A program made the position numbers and the translations under genes. Shown here one piece after another: positions 44,798 to 51,463 of a stretch of DNA of 51,463 nucleotides (positions are counted from its first letter, which is position 1; each line of letters opens with the position of its first letter). Below the pieces are notes generated by a model. That model had not been told where the DNA came from. It searched no databases and worked only from the letters and a program-made list of their open reading frames with translations. Origin of the DNA: Oscillospiraceae bacterium (GTDB lineage Bacteria; Bacillota; Clostridia; Oscillospirales; Oscillospiraceae); the NCBI GenBank assembly GCA_017412765.1, contig JAFPWN010000055.1, forward strand, positions 1-51,463, read 5' to 3'.

Positions 44798-46194
44798 GCG
44801 TTTCTTTCCTTGACAAGGCGCGCGTTCTTCTCGATCTCATTATCGTCAAGCTTGAACTTCTTTCCGAAGAAGAAGAAAACGATTATGAGAAGAATAACGG
44901 GGCCGACGGTCATGAGAAGCCTGAGTCCGGTAAGAGTAGACGCGGACTGAACGGCTACGGCGGCTTCATCGTCGGCGTTGCCTACAAGACCGATAGCGTC
45001 AAGTCCGATACCGGTGATGAATACCGAAAGACCGGAGGCAAGCTTAACGACGAAGGTCTGCATCGAGAAGATAACGCTCTCCTCGCGGTGACCAGTCTTG
45101 AGCTCGCCGTAATCAACAGTGCTTGAAAGGAACACGGTCGTAAGAACGGAGAGCATACCGTTTGCGGCAAAGACGAGGATACCGGGAATGGTGATGAGAA
45201 TGAGATTTCCGCTGAAGCCGAAGAGGCAGAACGCGAGGATAAGGATATATCCGAGTATGCTCATGCCGACGGAAACCTTGAAAATGCTGATGTTGGAGAG
45301 CTTTTTGCGCAGGATCGGATAGAGGATCATCATACCGAGGATCTGGAATCCGCCGCCGACGGTGGAGAACAGAGTGTAGTTGCCTCTCCAGCCCTCGCCG
45401 CCCATATCGTACTTGAAGAAGTAGATTATAAGATTGGAGGTAAGATAGAGCGCGGAGTTTATGAGAACGATGGATAGCACAACGATAAGCGCCTGATCAT
45501 TTTCAAAGAGAGACTTGAACATCTCTCCGACGGTTGCGGTTTTCTGCTCTGCGACCTTGTGCTCCTTTATGGCAAAGCAGCAGATGATCTCGGTTACGAT
45601 AAAGATAACAGAAACGCCGAGCGCGAAATACTTAAGACCTACAACATCGTTGCCTCCGCCGAGGATACCGACGAGAAGCATGGTGAGCATGGCGATAAGT
45701 GCCGAGCCGACGCCGGCGCAGGTACGGCCGATAACGGAGAGGTTCTCGGTCTCAGCCGGAGTGTTGGTGACCGCGGGGATCATGGACCAGTAAGGAATGT
45801 CCATCATTGTGTATGTAACGCCCCAGAGTATGTAAACGACGGAGAAATAGACCATAAGTCCGGCGTTATCAAGGCTTGCCGGCGCGGCAAAGAGCGCGTA
45901 GAGAACAAAAGCGTTCAGAACGGTGCCGGTGAACAGCCACGGACGGAAGCGGCCCCACTTTGTGTTGGTTTTCTGGACGATGATGCCCATGAACGGATCG
46001 TTGAACGCGTCGAAAACGCGGGCAATCATAAGAATAAGACCAACGAAAGTCGCGCTGAGGTGAAGAAGATCCTGATAGTAATAGAGAATGTAGCTTGAGG
46101 AAAGCGCGTAGACCATATCCTTGCCGACGGCGCCGATACCGAACGCCACCTTCTGCCATACGGTCATTTTCTGGTCTGCAAGTGTCTTATCCAT
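44794..46194 (-). CDS. GPH-family sugar:cation symporter (MelB-like)
   Basis: A 466-residue membrane carrier with about 12 TM helices. Family features: KVAFGIGAVGKDMVYAL at the N-terminus, the RVFDAFNDPFMG motif with the cation-site aspartates (about 58-70), and KWGRFRPWL in the first cytoplasmic loop. Transporters of the GPH family import melibiose, lactose, raffinose or glucuronides with Na+ or H+. Its place between GH2 and GH36 glycosidase genes suggests a galactoside or related glycoside. It ends in a polar tail (KKFKLDDNEIEKNARLVKER). It lies 21 bp after the GH2 stop. Confidence 0.92.
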   Translation of the reverse strand: MDKTLADQKMTVWQKVAFGIGAVGKDMVYALSSSYILYYYQDLLHLSATFVGLILMIARVFDAFNDPFMGIIVQKTNTKWGRFRPWLFTGTVLNAFVLYALFAAPASLDNAGLMVYFSVVYILWGVTYTMMDIPYWSMIPAVTNTPAETENLSVIGRTCAGVGSALIAMLTMLLVGILGGGNDVVGLKYFALGVSVIFIVTEIICCFAIKEHKVAEQKTATVGEMFKSLFENDQALIVVLSIVLINSALYLTSNLIIYFFKYDMGGEGWRGNYTLFSTVGGGFQILGMMILYPILRKKLSNISIFKVSVGMSILGYILILAFCLFGFSGNLILITIPGILVFAANGMLSVLTTVFLSSTVDYGELKTGHREESVIFSMQTFVVKLASGLSVFITGIGLDAIGLVGNADDEAAVAVQSASTLTGLRLLMTVGPVILLIIVFFFFGKKFKLDDNEIEKNARLVKERNA

Positions 46195-46215
46195 TTTAGA
46201 AGCTCCTCCTGTTAA

Positions 46216-48549
46216 TTATTGCGCGATGGTAAAATCTATGGAAACGGGCGCGATGCCTGCCGCCTTAACGACAGCCCTTCCTGTACCCGCTTTGCCAACT
46301 GTTCTGACGTAAGCTCCGCACATTCCGCCCTCTGCCGTGACAGCAGCGGGGCCGACAAGCTCGATATCGCCCTCGGTCTCAATTGAAACCGGAAGCTGAG
46401 CGTAAGACGCGATATTGCCGTTTTCATCGAGTATTCTTATACGAAGCGAGGACATATCGTATTTTTCGCCCTCGGAAAGTGCGGTTTTTGTGCTTTTTAC
46501 CTCAAGATGCAGCTTGTTTCCCGGGGTTTTCGTTACGCTCTTGACTACCTCTCCACCCTGTATCGCGTCAAAGCGCCAGCGCGTCGCCTCGCCGCCCCAG
46601 TTTCCGATGTACTTTCCGTAGAGCGCGACTCCGTCCTCGTATTTCATACCGTAGCGGAGCTTGCACCAAGCGAGCTTCGCCTTGTACTGTAACGGAAGAT
46701 TGCTCATACCGTAATTCCACGCGGCAACGAGGCACTCGCGGATAAGCGACTCCTTCTTGCCCTCGAAGCCCTCCTGAGTGTGCAGAAGCTCACCGATTAT
46801 ATCGTCTATGAGTATCGGACCGTGCTTCAGTCCCGTCCAGTCCTTCGCCCTGAAGCTTGTGACGAAATTATCGTTTTTGTAGAGCTTTATCTCGTCGGCA
46901 TTTGTAAAAGCCCATACCTTTCCGAGATTTGCGCCTGCGTAGTCACCCATATCGAAGCTCGAGCCTATCTCAAGCACAGGCTCCTTATCGCCCTGGCTCG
47001 CGTAGGTCGCGGCGGCGAGCTTGGGATTGCGGAAAGCGTCAAGAACGCCGTGGTAGCAGATCCTGTCGCCGGAGCCGAAATCCTTATGAGTGTTGTAGTC
47101 GAACATACACCAACCGAAGCAGCCCGCGTGCTCGTTATCGGCAAGGGCGGCATTCAGAACTCTCGCGTGGCGCAGCGCGTGCTCCTGACGCTTTTCCCAT
47201 GGGTCATAGGACTTTGTCGGGAACATATGACCGGAATGCTCGGAGATAAGGAAGCCCTTCGACATATCGGTCGTTACCTTATCCTTGGGACGGCAGCCGT
47301 CGTTCGTTCCCATGTGGCTGAAATCGTTGAACGCGTAAACGTCCTCGAGAAGGCTCGATTTTTCGATGAATCTGACTCCGCTCGTCGGTCTTGACGGGTC
47401 GAGCTCATGCGCGATCGCGTTCGTGCGCTTGTAGAATTCATCGTTATCGACGGATTCGTTGATCCTCACGCCCCAGAGCACGATCGATGGATGATTGCGG
47501 TACTGCAATATCATCTCTTTTACGTTCTCGCAAGCCTGATCCTGCCACTTTTTATCACCGATGTGCTGCCAGCCGGGGATCTCGGTGAATACGCAAAGGC
47601 CGAGCTTGTCGCACTCATCTATGAAATACTGACTCTGCGGATAGTGGCTCGTGCGAACCGCGGTGACCTGCAATTCATTCTTAAGGATCCTCGCGTCCTC
47701 GCGCTGAAGGCTCTCCGGCGCGGCATAGCCCATATAAGGCCAGCTCTGGTGGCGGTTAAGTCCGCGCAGGAAGCTCTTTTTGCCGTTGAGATAGAAGCCG
47801 TCGGCCTTGAACTCTACCGTTCTCACGCCGAACGTAGTCTTAAGCTCGTCGATCACGCCGCCGCTTTTAGCCTTAATGACGCAGGTATATAGATTCGGGT
47901 CGTCATTATCCCAGACCTTCGCATTCATCAGAGAAAGCTCCGCTTCGCCGGAGGTAATATCCGCCATTCCGCAGACCTCTCCGCTCGGGTCAAGGAGCCT
48001 CACCTCGGCCGATTCCGGCTTTCCTGAGAAGGTTGCCTTGATGTTCACCTTATCGAGCGAGGGCGTGGTTACGAAAATATCCTCAATGTAGGTCTTGGGT
48101 CTGACGTCAAGCCAAGCCTCTCTGTAAAGTCCGCCGAAGGTCAGATAGTCGATCACGAAGCCAAACGGCGGTATCGATCCGTTCTCGGTGCAGTCGAGCT
48201 TGACTGCTACCGTATTCTCGCCGGTATGTACAAGCTCGGTTATATCAACTCTGAACGCGGTGTAGCCCGTTCTGTGCTCGCCTGCAAGAATGCCGTTTAC
48301 AAATACCGTTGCGATGTGTCCCGCGCCGTCAAATTGCAGAAAAAGCTTCTTTCCGACCATATCGGGAGTGATCTCAAGAGCTCTGCGGTATCCGCAGATC
48401 ATCTCGTAATCGGAGTTCAGCGCATAGTGAAGCGGCATCTCGCGCACATTGTGCGGCAGTCTTACCGCAGCTCCGCGCTTTTTACCGCTCAAAAAATCGT
48501 CATCCCAGGATTCGGTAAATTCCCAGGAATTGCAAAGGCTTATCATCAT
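46216..48549 (-). CDS. GH2-family beta-galactosidase-like glycosidase
   Basis: A 777-residue intracellular glycosidase: N-terminal jelly-roll sugar-binding domain (about 5-150), Ig-like domain (about 150-245), and catalytic barrel (about 245-530) with NRHQSWPYMG, RTSHYPQS, acid/base E365 (VRINES) and nucleophile E437 (LISEHSG). The C-terminal half has further Ig-like modules. GH2 of this layout covers beta-galactosidases and beta-glucuronidases; the SLCNSWEF start and general layout fit the DUF4982-type beta-galactosidase group. The ATG at 48549 has GGAAGGAG upstream; codons before it are not translated. It is first in the operon, under a sigma-A-like promoter overlapped by a small palindrome. 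Confidence 0.88.
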   Translation of the reverse strand: MMISLCNSWEFTESWDDDFLSGKKRGAAVRLPHNVREMPLHYALNSDYEMICGYRRALEITPDMVGKKLFLQFDGAGHIATVFVNGILAGEHRTGYTAFRVDITELVHTGENTVAVKLDCTENGSIPPFGFVIDYLTFGGLYREAWLDVRPKTYIEDIFVTTPSLDKVNIKATFSGKPESAEVRLLDPSGEVCGMADITSGEAELSLMNAKVWDNDDPNLYTCVIKAKSGGVIDELKTTFGVRTVEFKADGFYLNGKKSFLRGLNRHQSWPYMGYAAPESLQREDARILKNELQVTAVRTSHYPQSQYFIDECDKLGLCVFTEIPGWQHIGDKKWQDQACENVKEMILQYRNHPSIVLWGVRINESVDNDEFYKRTNAIAHELDPSRPTSGVRFIEKSSLLEDVYAFNDFSHMGTNDGCRPKDKVTTDMSKGFLISEHSGHMFPTKSYDPWEKRQEHALRHARVLNAALADNEHAGCFGWCMFDYNTHKDFGSGDRICYHGVLDAFRNPKLAAATYASQGDKEPVLEIGSSFDMGDYAGANLGKVWAFTNADEIKLYKNDNFVTSFRAKDWTGLKHGPILIDDIIGELLHTQEGFEGKKESLIRECLVAAWNYGMSNLPLQYKAKLAWCKLRYGMKYEDGVALYGKYIGNWGGEATRWRFDAIQGGEVVKSVTKTPGNKLHLEVKSTKTALSEGEKYDMSSLRIRILDENGNIASYAQLPVSIETEGDIELVGPAAVTAEGGMCGAYVRTVGKAGTGRAVVKAAGIAPVSIDFTIAQ

Positions 48550-48571
48550 AGCCTCTCCTTCCAAACATACT

Positions 48572-48605
48572 GTGTATATTTTACACTTTTTATAGAAAAA
48601 TGCAA
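48572..48605 (-). promoter_or_regulatory. Promoter of the galactoside operon with overlapping palindrome
   Basis: Minus strand TTGCAT (48600-48605), 16 bp, TAAAAT (48578-48583). The inverted repeat GTGTA-N5-TACAC at 48572-48586 covers the -10 box and could bind a repressor. Confidence 0.6.
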
Positions 48606-48654
48606 TATTAAATTCATTATTTTGACATAAGCACAGAAGCGACAATCCTTTTGC

Positions 48655-48683
48655 TTGACAAATATTCTCTGTTATTCTAAAAT
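48655..48683 (+). promoter_or_regulatory. Sigma-A promoter of proS
   Basis: TTGACA, 17 bp, TAAAAT, about 33 bp before the start. Confidence 0.88.
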
Positions 48684-48715
48684 ATACAAGATATTTTTCA
48701 GGAAGGATTGATACT

Positions 48716-50155
48716 ATGGCCAAGGATAAAAAAGTCACCGAAATAACCGATATGGACGTTGACTTTGCCCAATGGTATACCGATATCTGCCGCAAGGCTG
48801 AGCTCGTTGAGTACGCAAGCGTAAAGGGCTTCACCATACTCCGCCCCTATGGCTACGCGATCTGGGAGAACATCCAGTCCATCATGGACAAGGAGTTCAA
48901 AAAGACCGGACATCAGAACGTCGCTATGCCCGTTCTTATTCCCGAGAGCCTGCTCAAAAAAGAGGGCGAGCTCGTTAACGGCTTTGCGCCCGAGGTCGCG
49001 TGGGTGACCGAGGGTGGCTCGGAGAAGCTTGAGGAGCGCCTTGCGTTCCGTCCGACGAGCGAGACTATGTTCTGCGACCACTGGCACAATGTGCTTCAGA
49101 CTTATCGTCAGCTCCCGATGCTCTACAATCAGTGGTGCTCCGTTATCCGCTGGGAAAAAACCACGCGCCCCTTCCTCCGCTCCAGAGAGTTCTGGTGGCA
49201 GGAGGGTCACACCATTCACGAGACCGCCGAGGAGGCCGAGGCCGAGACTCAGCAGCAGCTCAACTGCTACGCCGATTTCTGCAAGAACGCTCTTGCGATG
49301 CCCGTTGTAAAGGGCCGTAAGACCGATAAGGAAAAATTTGCCGGCGCAGAGGCGACCTACACCATCGAGGCGATGATGAAGGATCACAAGGCGCTTCAGA
49401 GCGCGACGAGCCACTATTTCGGAGACAAGTTCTCCAGAGCTTACGACGTGACCTATACCGGCCGCGACAATAAGCTTCAGTATCCGTTCCAGACCTCCTG
49501 GGGCAGCACGACCCGTCTCATCGGAGCGGTCATCATGACTCACGGCGACAACAACGGACTTGTTCTCCCCCCTGCTATCGCGCCTATCCAGGTAGTCGTT
49601 CTTCCGATCGCTCAGCACAAGGAGGGCGTTCTCGATAAGGCTGCCGAGGTCGTAGCAAGACTTGAGAAGTCCGGCATCCGCGTAAAGGGCGATTTCAGCG
49701 AGCAGAGCGCCGGCTGGAAGTTTGCCGAGTGGGAAATGAAGGGCGTTCCCCTTCGACTCGAGCTCGGTCCCCGCGATATCGAGGCCGGTCAGTGCGTAGT
49801 CGCAAGGCGCGACAATGGCGAGAAGGTCACAGTAGCGCTCGACGAGCTTGAAAATAAGATCCCTGAGCTTCTTTCTGCCGTTCACGACGGGCTTTATGAA
49901 AAGGCGCTCGATAACCTCAATAAGCACACCTACGCTGCAGCGACCGTAGAAGAGGTCAAGGACGTATTCGAGACCAAGGGCGGCGGCTTCGTCAAAACAA
50001 TGTGGTGCGGCGAAGAGGAGTGCGAGGTCAGGATGAAGGAGCTTGCGGGCGTTTCCAGCCGCTGCATGCCCTTTAAGCAGGAGCATCTTGCCGACACATG
50101 CCCCGTATGCGGCAAAGCCGCTAAGACTATGGTCGTCTGGGGCATTGCGTACTGA
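48716..50155 (+). CDS. proS: Prolyl-tRNA synthetase, archaeal/eukaryal type
   Basis: A 479-residue class II synthetase that charges tRNA-Pro. It is the short form (ProRS type 3) without the bacterial editing insertion. Seen: FAQWYTDICRKAELVEY, GFTILRPYGYAIWE, motif 2 region FRPTSETMFC ... WCSVIRWEKTTRPFLRSREFWWQEGHT, motif 3 near TSWGSTTRLIGA, an anticodon-binding domain (about 290-400), and a C-terminal zinc-binding domain with CGEEEC and CPVCGKA. GGAAGG lies 8 bp before the ATG. The leader of about 25 nt leaves no room for a T-box. The stop overlaps the next start by 1 bp. Codons show a strong high-expression bias. Confidence 0.97.
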   Translation: MAKDKKVTEITDMDVDFAQWYTDICRKAELVEYASVKGFTILRPYGYAIWENIQSIMDKEFKKTGHQNVAMPVLIPESLLKKEGELVNGFAPEVAWVTEGGSEKLEERLAFRPTSETMFCDHWHNVLQTYRQLPMLYNQWCSVIRWEKTTRPFLRSREFWWQEGHTIHETAEEAEAETQQQLNCYADFCKNALAMPVVKGRKTDKEKFAGAEATYTIEAMMKDHKALQSATSHYFGDKFSRAYDVTYTGRDNKLQYPFQTSWGSTTRLIGAVIMTHGDNNGLVLPPAIAPIQVVVLPIAQHKEGVLDKAAEVVARLEKSGIRVKGDFSEQSAGWKFAEWEMKGVPLRLELGPRDIEAGQCVVARRDNGEKVTVALDELENKIPELLSAVHDGLYEKALDNLNKHTYAAATVEEVKDVFETKGGGFVKTMWCGEEECEVRMKELAGVSSRCMPFKQEHLADTCPVCGKAAKTMVVWGIAY

Positions 50156-50688
50156 TGAACATCTGCGTTTATCTCTCCGCGCAGGAGGGTCGTGATCCCG
50201 AGTACCGCGCGTTCGTCACTGAGCTCGGTCATCTTATCGGCAACGGCGGTCATACGCTCGTTTACGGCGGCTCAAAGTCCGGTATGATGGGCGCAGTCGC
50301 TGACGCCGTGCTTGAGACCGGCGGCAAGGTTATCGGAGTTGAGCCGAGATTTTTCATTGAGGCTGAGTTTCAGCACGATGGTATCACCGAGCTTCTCGTT
50401 ACCGAAACGATGAATGAGCGCAAGGAAAAGCTCGTTGAGCTGAGCGACGTATTCATCGCCCTGCCCGGAAGCACCGGCTCTCTCGAGGAGATTGCCGACA
50501 CCGCTTCCATGATAAAGATGGGCTTTATTGACAAAAAGCTCATAATCGCAGATTACAAGGGCTTCTATTCCCCTCTCAAAAAGCTCTTTGAGAATATGAT
50601 CGAGGGCGATTTTGTAAAGCGCGAGGAGCTCTCCGGCATAAAATTTGCAGACTCCCTTGATGAAATAAAAGTAATGCTTGACAACTAA
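50155..50688 (+). CDS. LOG-family (TIGR00730-like) nucleotide phosphoribohydrolase-like protein
   Basis: A 177-residue Rossmann-fold protein. The N-terminal YGGSKSGMMGAVADA (37-51) and the MNERK helix (R89) match LOG proteins, which release the base from N6-modified AMP (cytokinin activation in plants) or hydrolyse AMP. The signature PGGxGTxxE reads PGSTGSLEE (104-112): Gly106 is Ser and Thr109 is Ser, while the catalytic E112 stays. Activity may therefore be altered. It is coupled to proS by a 1-bp overlap and carries the tRNA-Leu promoter in its 3' end. Confidence 0.88.
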   Translation: MNICVYLSAQEGRDPEYRAFVTELGHLIGNGGHTLVYGGSKSGMMGAVADAVLETGGKVIGVEPRFFIEAEFQHDGITELLVTETMNERKEKLVELSDVFIALPGSTGSLEEIADTASMIKMGFIDKKLIIADYKGFYSPLKKLFENMIEGDFVKREELSGIKFADSLDEIKVMLDN

Positions 50689-50707
50689 GGCCAAATAATG
50701 GTATTAT
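50678..50707 (+). promoter_or_regulatory. Promoter of tRNA-Leu(CAG)
   Basis: TTGACA (50678-50683), 18 bp, TATTAT (50702-50707). The -35 overlaps the end of the LOG gene. A 7-bp hairpin (50711-50731) sits in the expected 5' leader, right before the mature tRNA. Confidence 0.8.
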
Positions 50708-50733
50708 AACATCTGCCTGTTGAGGGCAGATAT

Positions 50734-50821
50734 GCGCGAGTGGTGGAATTGGTAGACTCGCCAGATTCAGGTTCTGGTGTCCATTCCGGACGTGCGGGTT
50801 CAAGTCCCGCCTCGCGCACCA
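50734..50821 (+). tRNA. tRNA-Leu(CAG)
   Basis: 88 nt, class II. The acceptor stem is GCGCGAG/CTCGCGC with A and encoded CCA. The anticodon stem CCAGA/TCTGG has loop TTCAGGT, so the anticodon is CAG (codon CUG). Long variable arm; T loop GGTTCAAGTCCC. Phage remnants directly downstream suggest its 3' end served as an attachment site. Confidence 0.97.
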
Positions 50822-50822
50822 T

Positions 50823-50859
50823 AAAAGCTCCGGTTTCTGCCACGATTCCGGGGCTTTTT
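50823..50859 (+). terminator. Terminator after tRNA-Leu(CAG)
   Basis: AAAAGCTCCGG/CCGGGGCTTTT stem (50823-50833 with 50848-50858, one mismatch) and TTTTT. Confidence 0.75.
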
Positions 50860-50910
50860 CTTGTTTTTCGGAACAGTAATCGTTAAAACTAAATCAAAAA
50901 AATGAGCATT

Positions 50911-50931
50911 TGATAACAAAAATGATAACAA
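50911..50931. repeat. Two direct TGATAACAA repeats next to the integrase remnant
   Basis: TGATAACAA at 50911-50919 and 50923-50931. They lie between tRNA-Leu and the integrase tail, where arm-type integrase sites would be expected. Function not shown. Confidence 0.35.
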
Positions 50932-50933
50932 GC

Positions 50934-51023
50934 TCAAATTACGAGCAAATTGCCCAATGTGACAGAAGTCTCTTTCTTGGACGCATTATCTATATGGGTA
51001 TAGATATCGAGCGTCGTATCGCA
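50934..51023 (-). pseudogene. Integrase 3' remnant (tyrosine recombinase tail)
   Basis: The last 30 codons of a phage-type tyrosine integrase on the minus strand: TTLDIYTHIDNASKKE holds the catalytic tyrosine context, followed by LGNLL and a stop. It is fused in frame to the portal fragment upstream; the rest of the integrase is missing. The tail points at tRNA-Leu(CAG), 112 bp away, the usual position of int beside its attachment site. Confidence 0.65.
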
Positions 51024-51257
51024 GCTTCCGGTATTCAGATCAGTATCTGTATCTATCGGCACTGCGGCGACATTCCCCTCATCAAGCAGCGATAAAAATA
51101 AATCCTGCTTGAAAGCGAAACCGCTCGTAAATCGGAATCTGTCCGGTCTGTATGAGTAGCTGGCGCCTAAATCCCGAATTCTCGGGGTGGGGTCTTGTTC
51201 GCCGTTAAAAAAAACGTTCCAGGCGTGTTTAAACCTGGAACCCATCGATTTCTCCAT
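51024..51257 (-). pseudogene. Phage portal protein 5' remnant with internal deletion
   Basis: Minus-strand ATG at 51255-51257 with AAGGAG upstream. The sequence (MGSRFKHAWNVFFN, then SYRPDRFRFTSG) matches the start of HK97-type portal proteins. It then jumps to LFLSLLDEGNVAAVPIDTDT, a motif normally about 50 or more residues further on, so an internal piece is gone. The frame continues into the integrase tail. It is dead as a portal protein. Confidence 0.65.
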
Positions 51258-51280
51258 TTTGAATTTTCTCCTTATAGAGC

Positions 51281-51305
51281 AAAAAGAAAAACCGCCGAAG
51301 CGGTT
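51281..51305 (-). terminator. Terminator hairpin abutting a repeat-like end
   Basis: AACCGC/GCGGTT with a CGAA loop (51290-51305); on the minus strand it is followed by TTTTTCTTTTTG. It directly joins the AATGCGTCGAC end at 51307. Confidence 0.75.
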
Positions 51306-51400
51306 CAATGCGTCGACAAAGTTGTTACGGCTCGGCGAGATTGACCCCGTAGGGCTCAGCGAGAATCGCCACACCGAGCTCAAATAAGGAAAAAGCCATT
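51306..51400 (-). repeat. Second structured element sharing only the terminal 16 bp with copies A-C
   Basis: CAATGCGTCGACAAAG (51306-51321) is identical to the end of copies B and C and again abuts a terminator hairpin. The interior differs: it has its own nested stems (GCTCGG/CCGAGC outer, GGCGA..ATT/AATCGCC and ACCCC/GGG inner). The far boundary is not defined in the window. Confidence 0.5.
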
Positions 51401-51450
51401 TTCAAATGCGTAATAATCCGTTACACTGGTGTTGGGCAACAACTCAGCGG

Positions 51451-51463
51451 AAGGAGGATTATG
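51451..51463 (+). other. Possible start of a gene running out of the window
   Basis: AAGGAGG followed after 3 bp by ATG as the last three bases. Only the start codon is visible; the spacing is a little short. Confidence 0.4.

Noticed and set aside
48550-48837. Longer N-terminus of the GH2 enzyme (96 extra codons in frame)
   Set aside because: The extension crosses both divergent promoters, has no ribosome site, and ends before a good GGAAGGAG-ATG at 48549.
48698-50086. 462-codon frame on the minus strand opposite proS
   Set aside because: Antisense shadow of a highly biased housekeeping gene; low-complexity Leu/Val/Ala-rich product without domains.

Overview
The window looks like chromosome of an endospore-forming, Gram-positive member of the Clostridia, probably a gut- or rumen-type Oscillospirales-like lineage (inference). 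The support is a spoIIA operon (spoIIAA, spoIIAB, sigF), cwlD, yunB and a SipL-like SPOCS/LysM spore-coat protein; S-layer-homology (SLH) anchored surface proteins; cohesin and dockerin modules; a pyrophosphate-type phosphofructokinase; an archaeal/eukaryal-type prolyl-tRNA synthetase; consensus sigma-A promoters and strong AGGAGG-type ribosome binding sites. Codon use is balanced to moderately GC-rich in housekeeping genes and AT-richer in the surface-protein island (about 30.7-43.1 kb).

Layout. 0-2.98 kb: a 160-nt repeat, tRNA-Leu(UAG), and a leftward comEA / response regulator / histidine kinase cluster. 3.1-9.1 kb: rightward D,D-carboxypeptidase, aminotransferase, SPOCS/LysM protein, YebC, acylphosphatase, PhzF-like protein. 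9.1-9.5 kb: RNase P RNA, leftward. 9.6-17.0 kb: murD, an aluminium-resistance/methionine gamma-lyase-like PLP enzyme, yunB, ligA and an SLH-anchored phosphodiester glycosidase-like protein. 17.0-19.7 kb: second repeat copy, then divergent pfp and fba (consecutive glycolytic steps). 19.7-22.9 kb: a P-type-ATPase-like pseudoenzyme, a second phosphodiester glycosidase-like protein and a small membrane protein. 22.9-30.6 kb, leftward: third repeat copy, Xer-type recombinase, radA, cwlD, sigF, spoIIAB, spoIIAA, valS. 30.7-42.1 kb, leftward: a surface-protein island with a broken SLH mini-gene, a secreted transglutaminase-like protein, a headless surface-protein fragment, a 2,310-residue SLH protein with a cohesin-like head, a dockerin protein and a cohesin-SLH anchor. 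42.5-48.7 kb: a damaged XRE regulator and a galactoside operon (GH2, GPH symporter, GH36). 48.7-51.5 kb: proS, a LOG-family protein, tRNA-Leu(CAG) and a prophage scar made of portal and integrase fragments.

Most noteworthy: (1) a 160-nt structured repeat, three copies, each abutting a terminator hairpin; in the two complete copies the hairpin is present on both sides, as if insertion duplicated it. (2) A compact operon combining a cohesin-SLH anchor, a dockerin protein with no visible enzyme domain, and a giant SLH protein with a cohesin-like N-terminus. (3) An intact 607-residue P1B-ATPase-like gene that has lost every hallmark catalytic motif (NKTGT for DKTGT, SAP for CPC, no actuator domain, no GDGxND). 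(4) A prophage remnant at tRNA-Leu in which a portal gene has been joined to the tail of an integrase. (5) Three genes (yunB, the second phosphodiester glycosidase, cwlD) whose ribosome binding site or start codon lies inside a strong hairpin.

Housekeeping genes mostly have textbook promoters (valS is an exact TTGACA-17-TATAAT). Neither valS nor proS shows a T-box leader. No CRISPR array, transposase gene or replication origin was seen.
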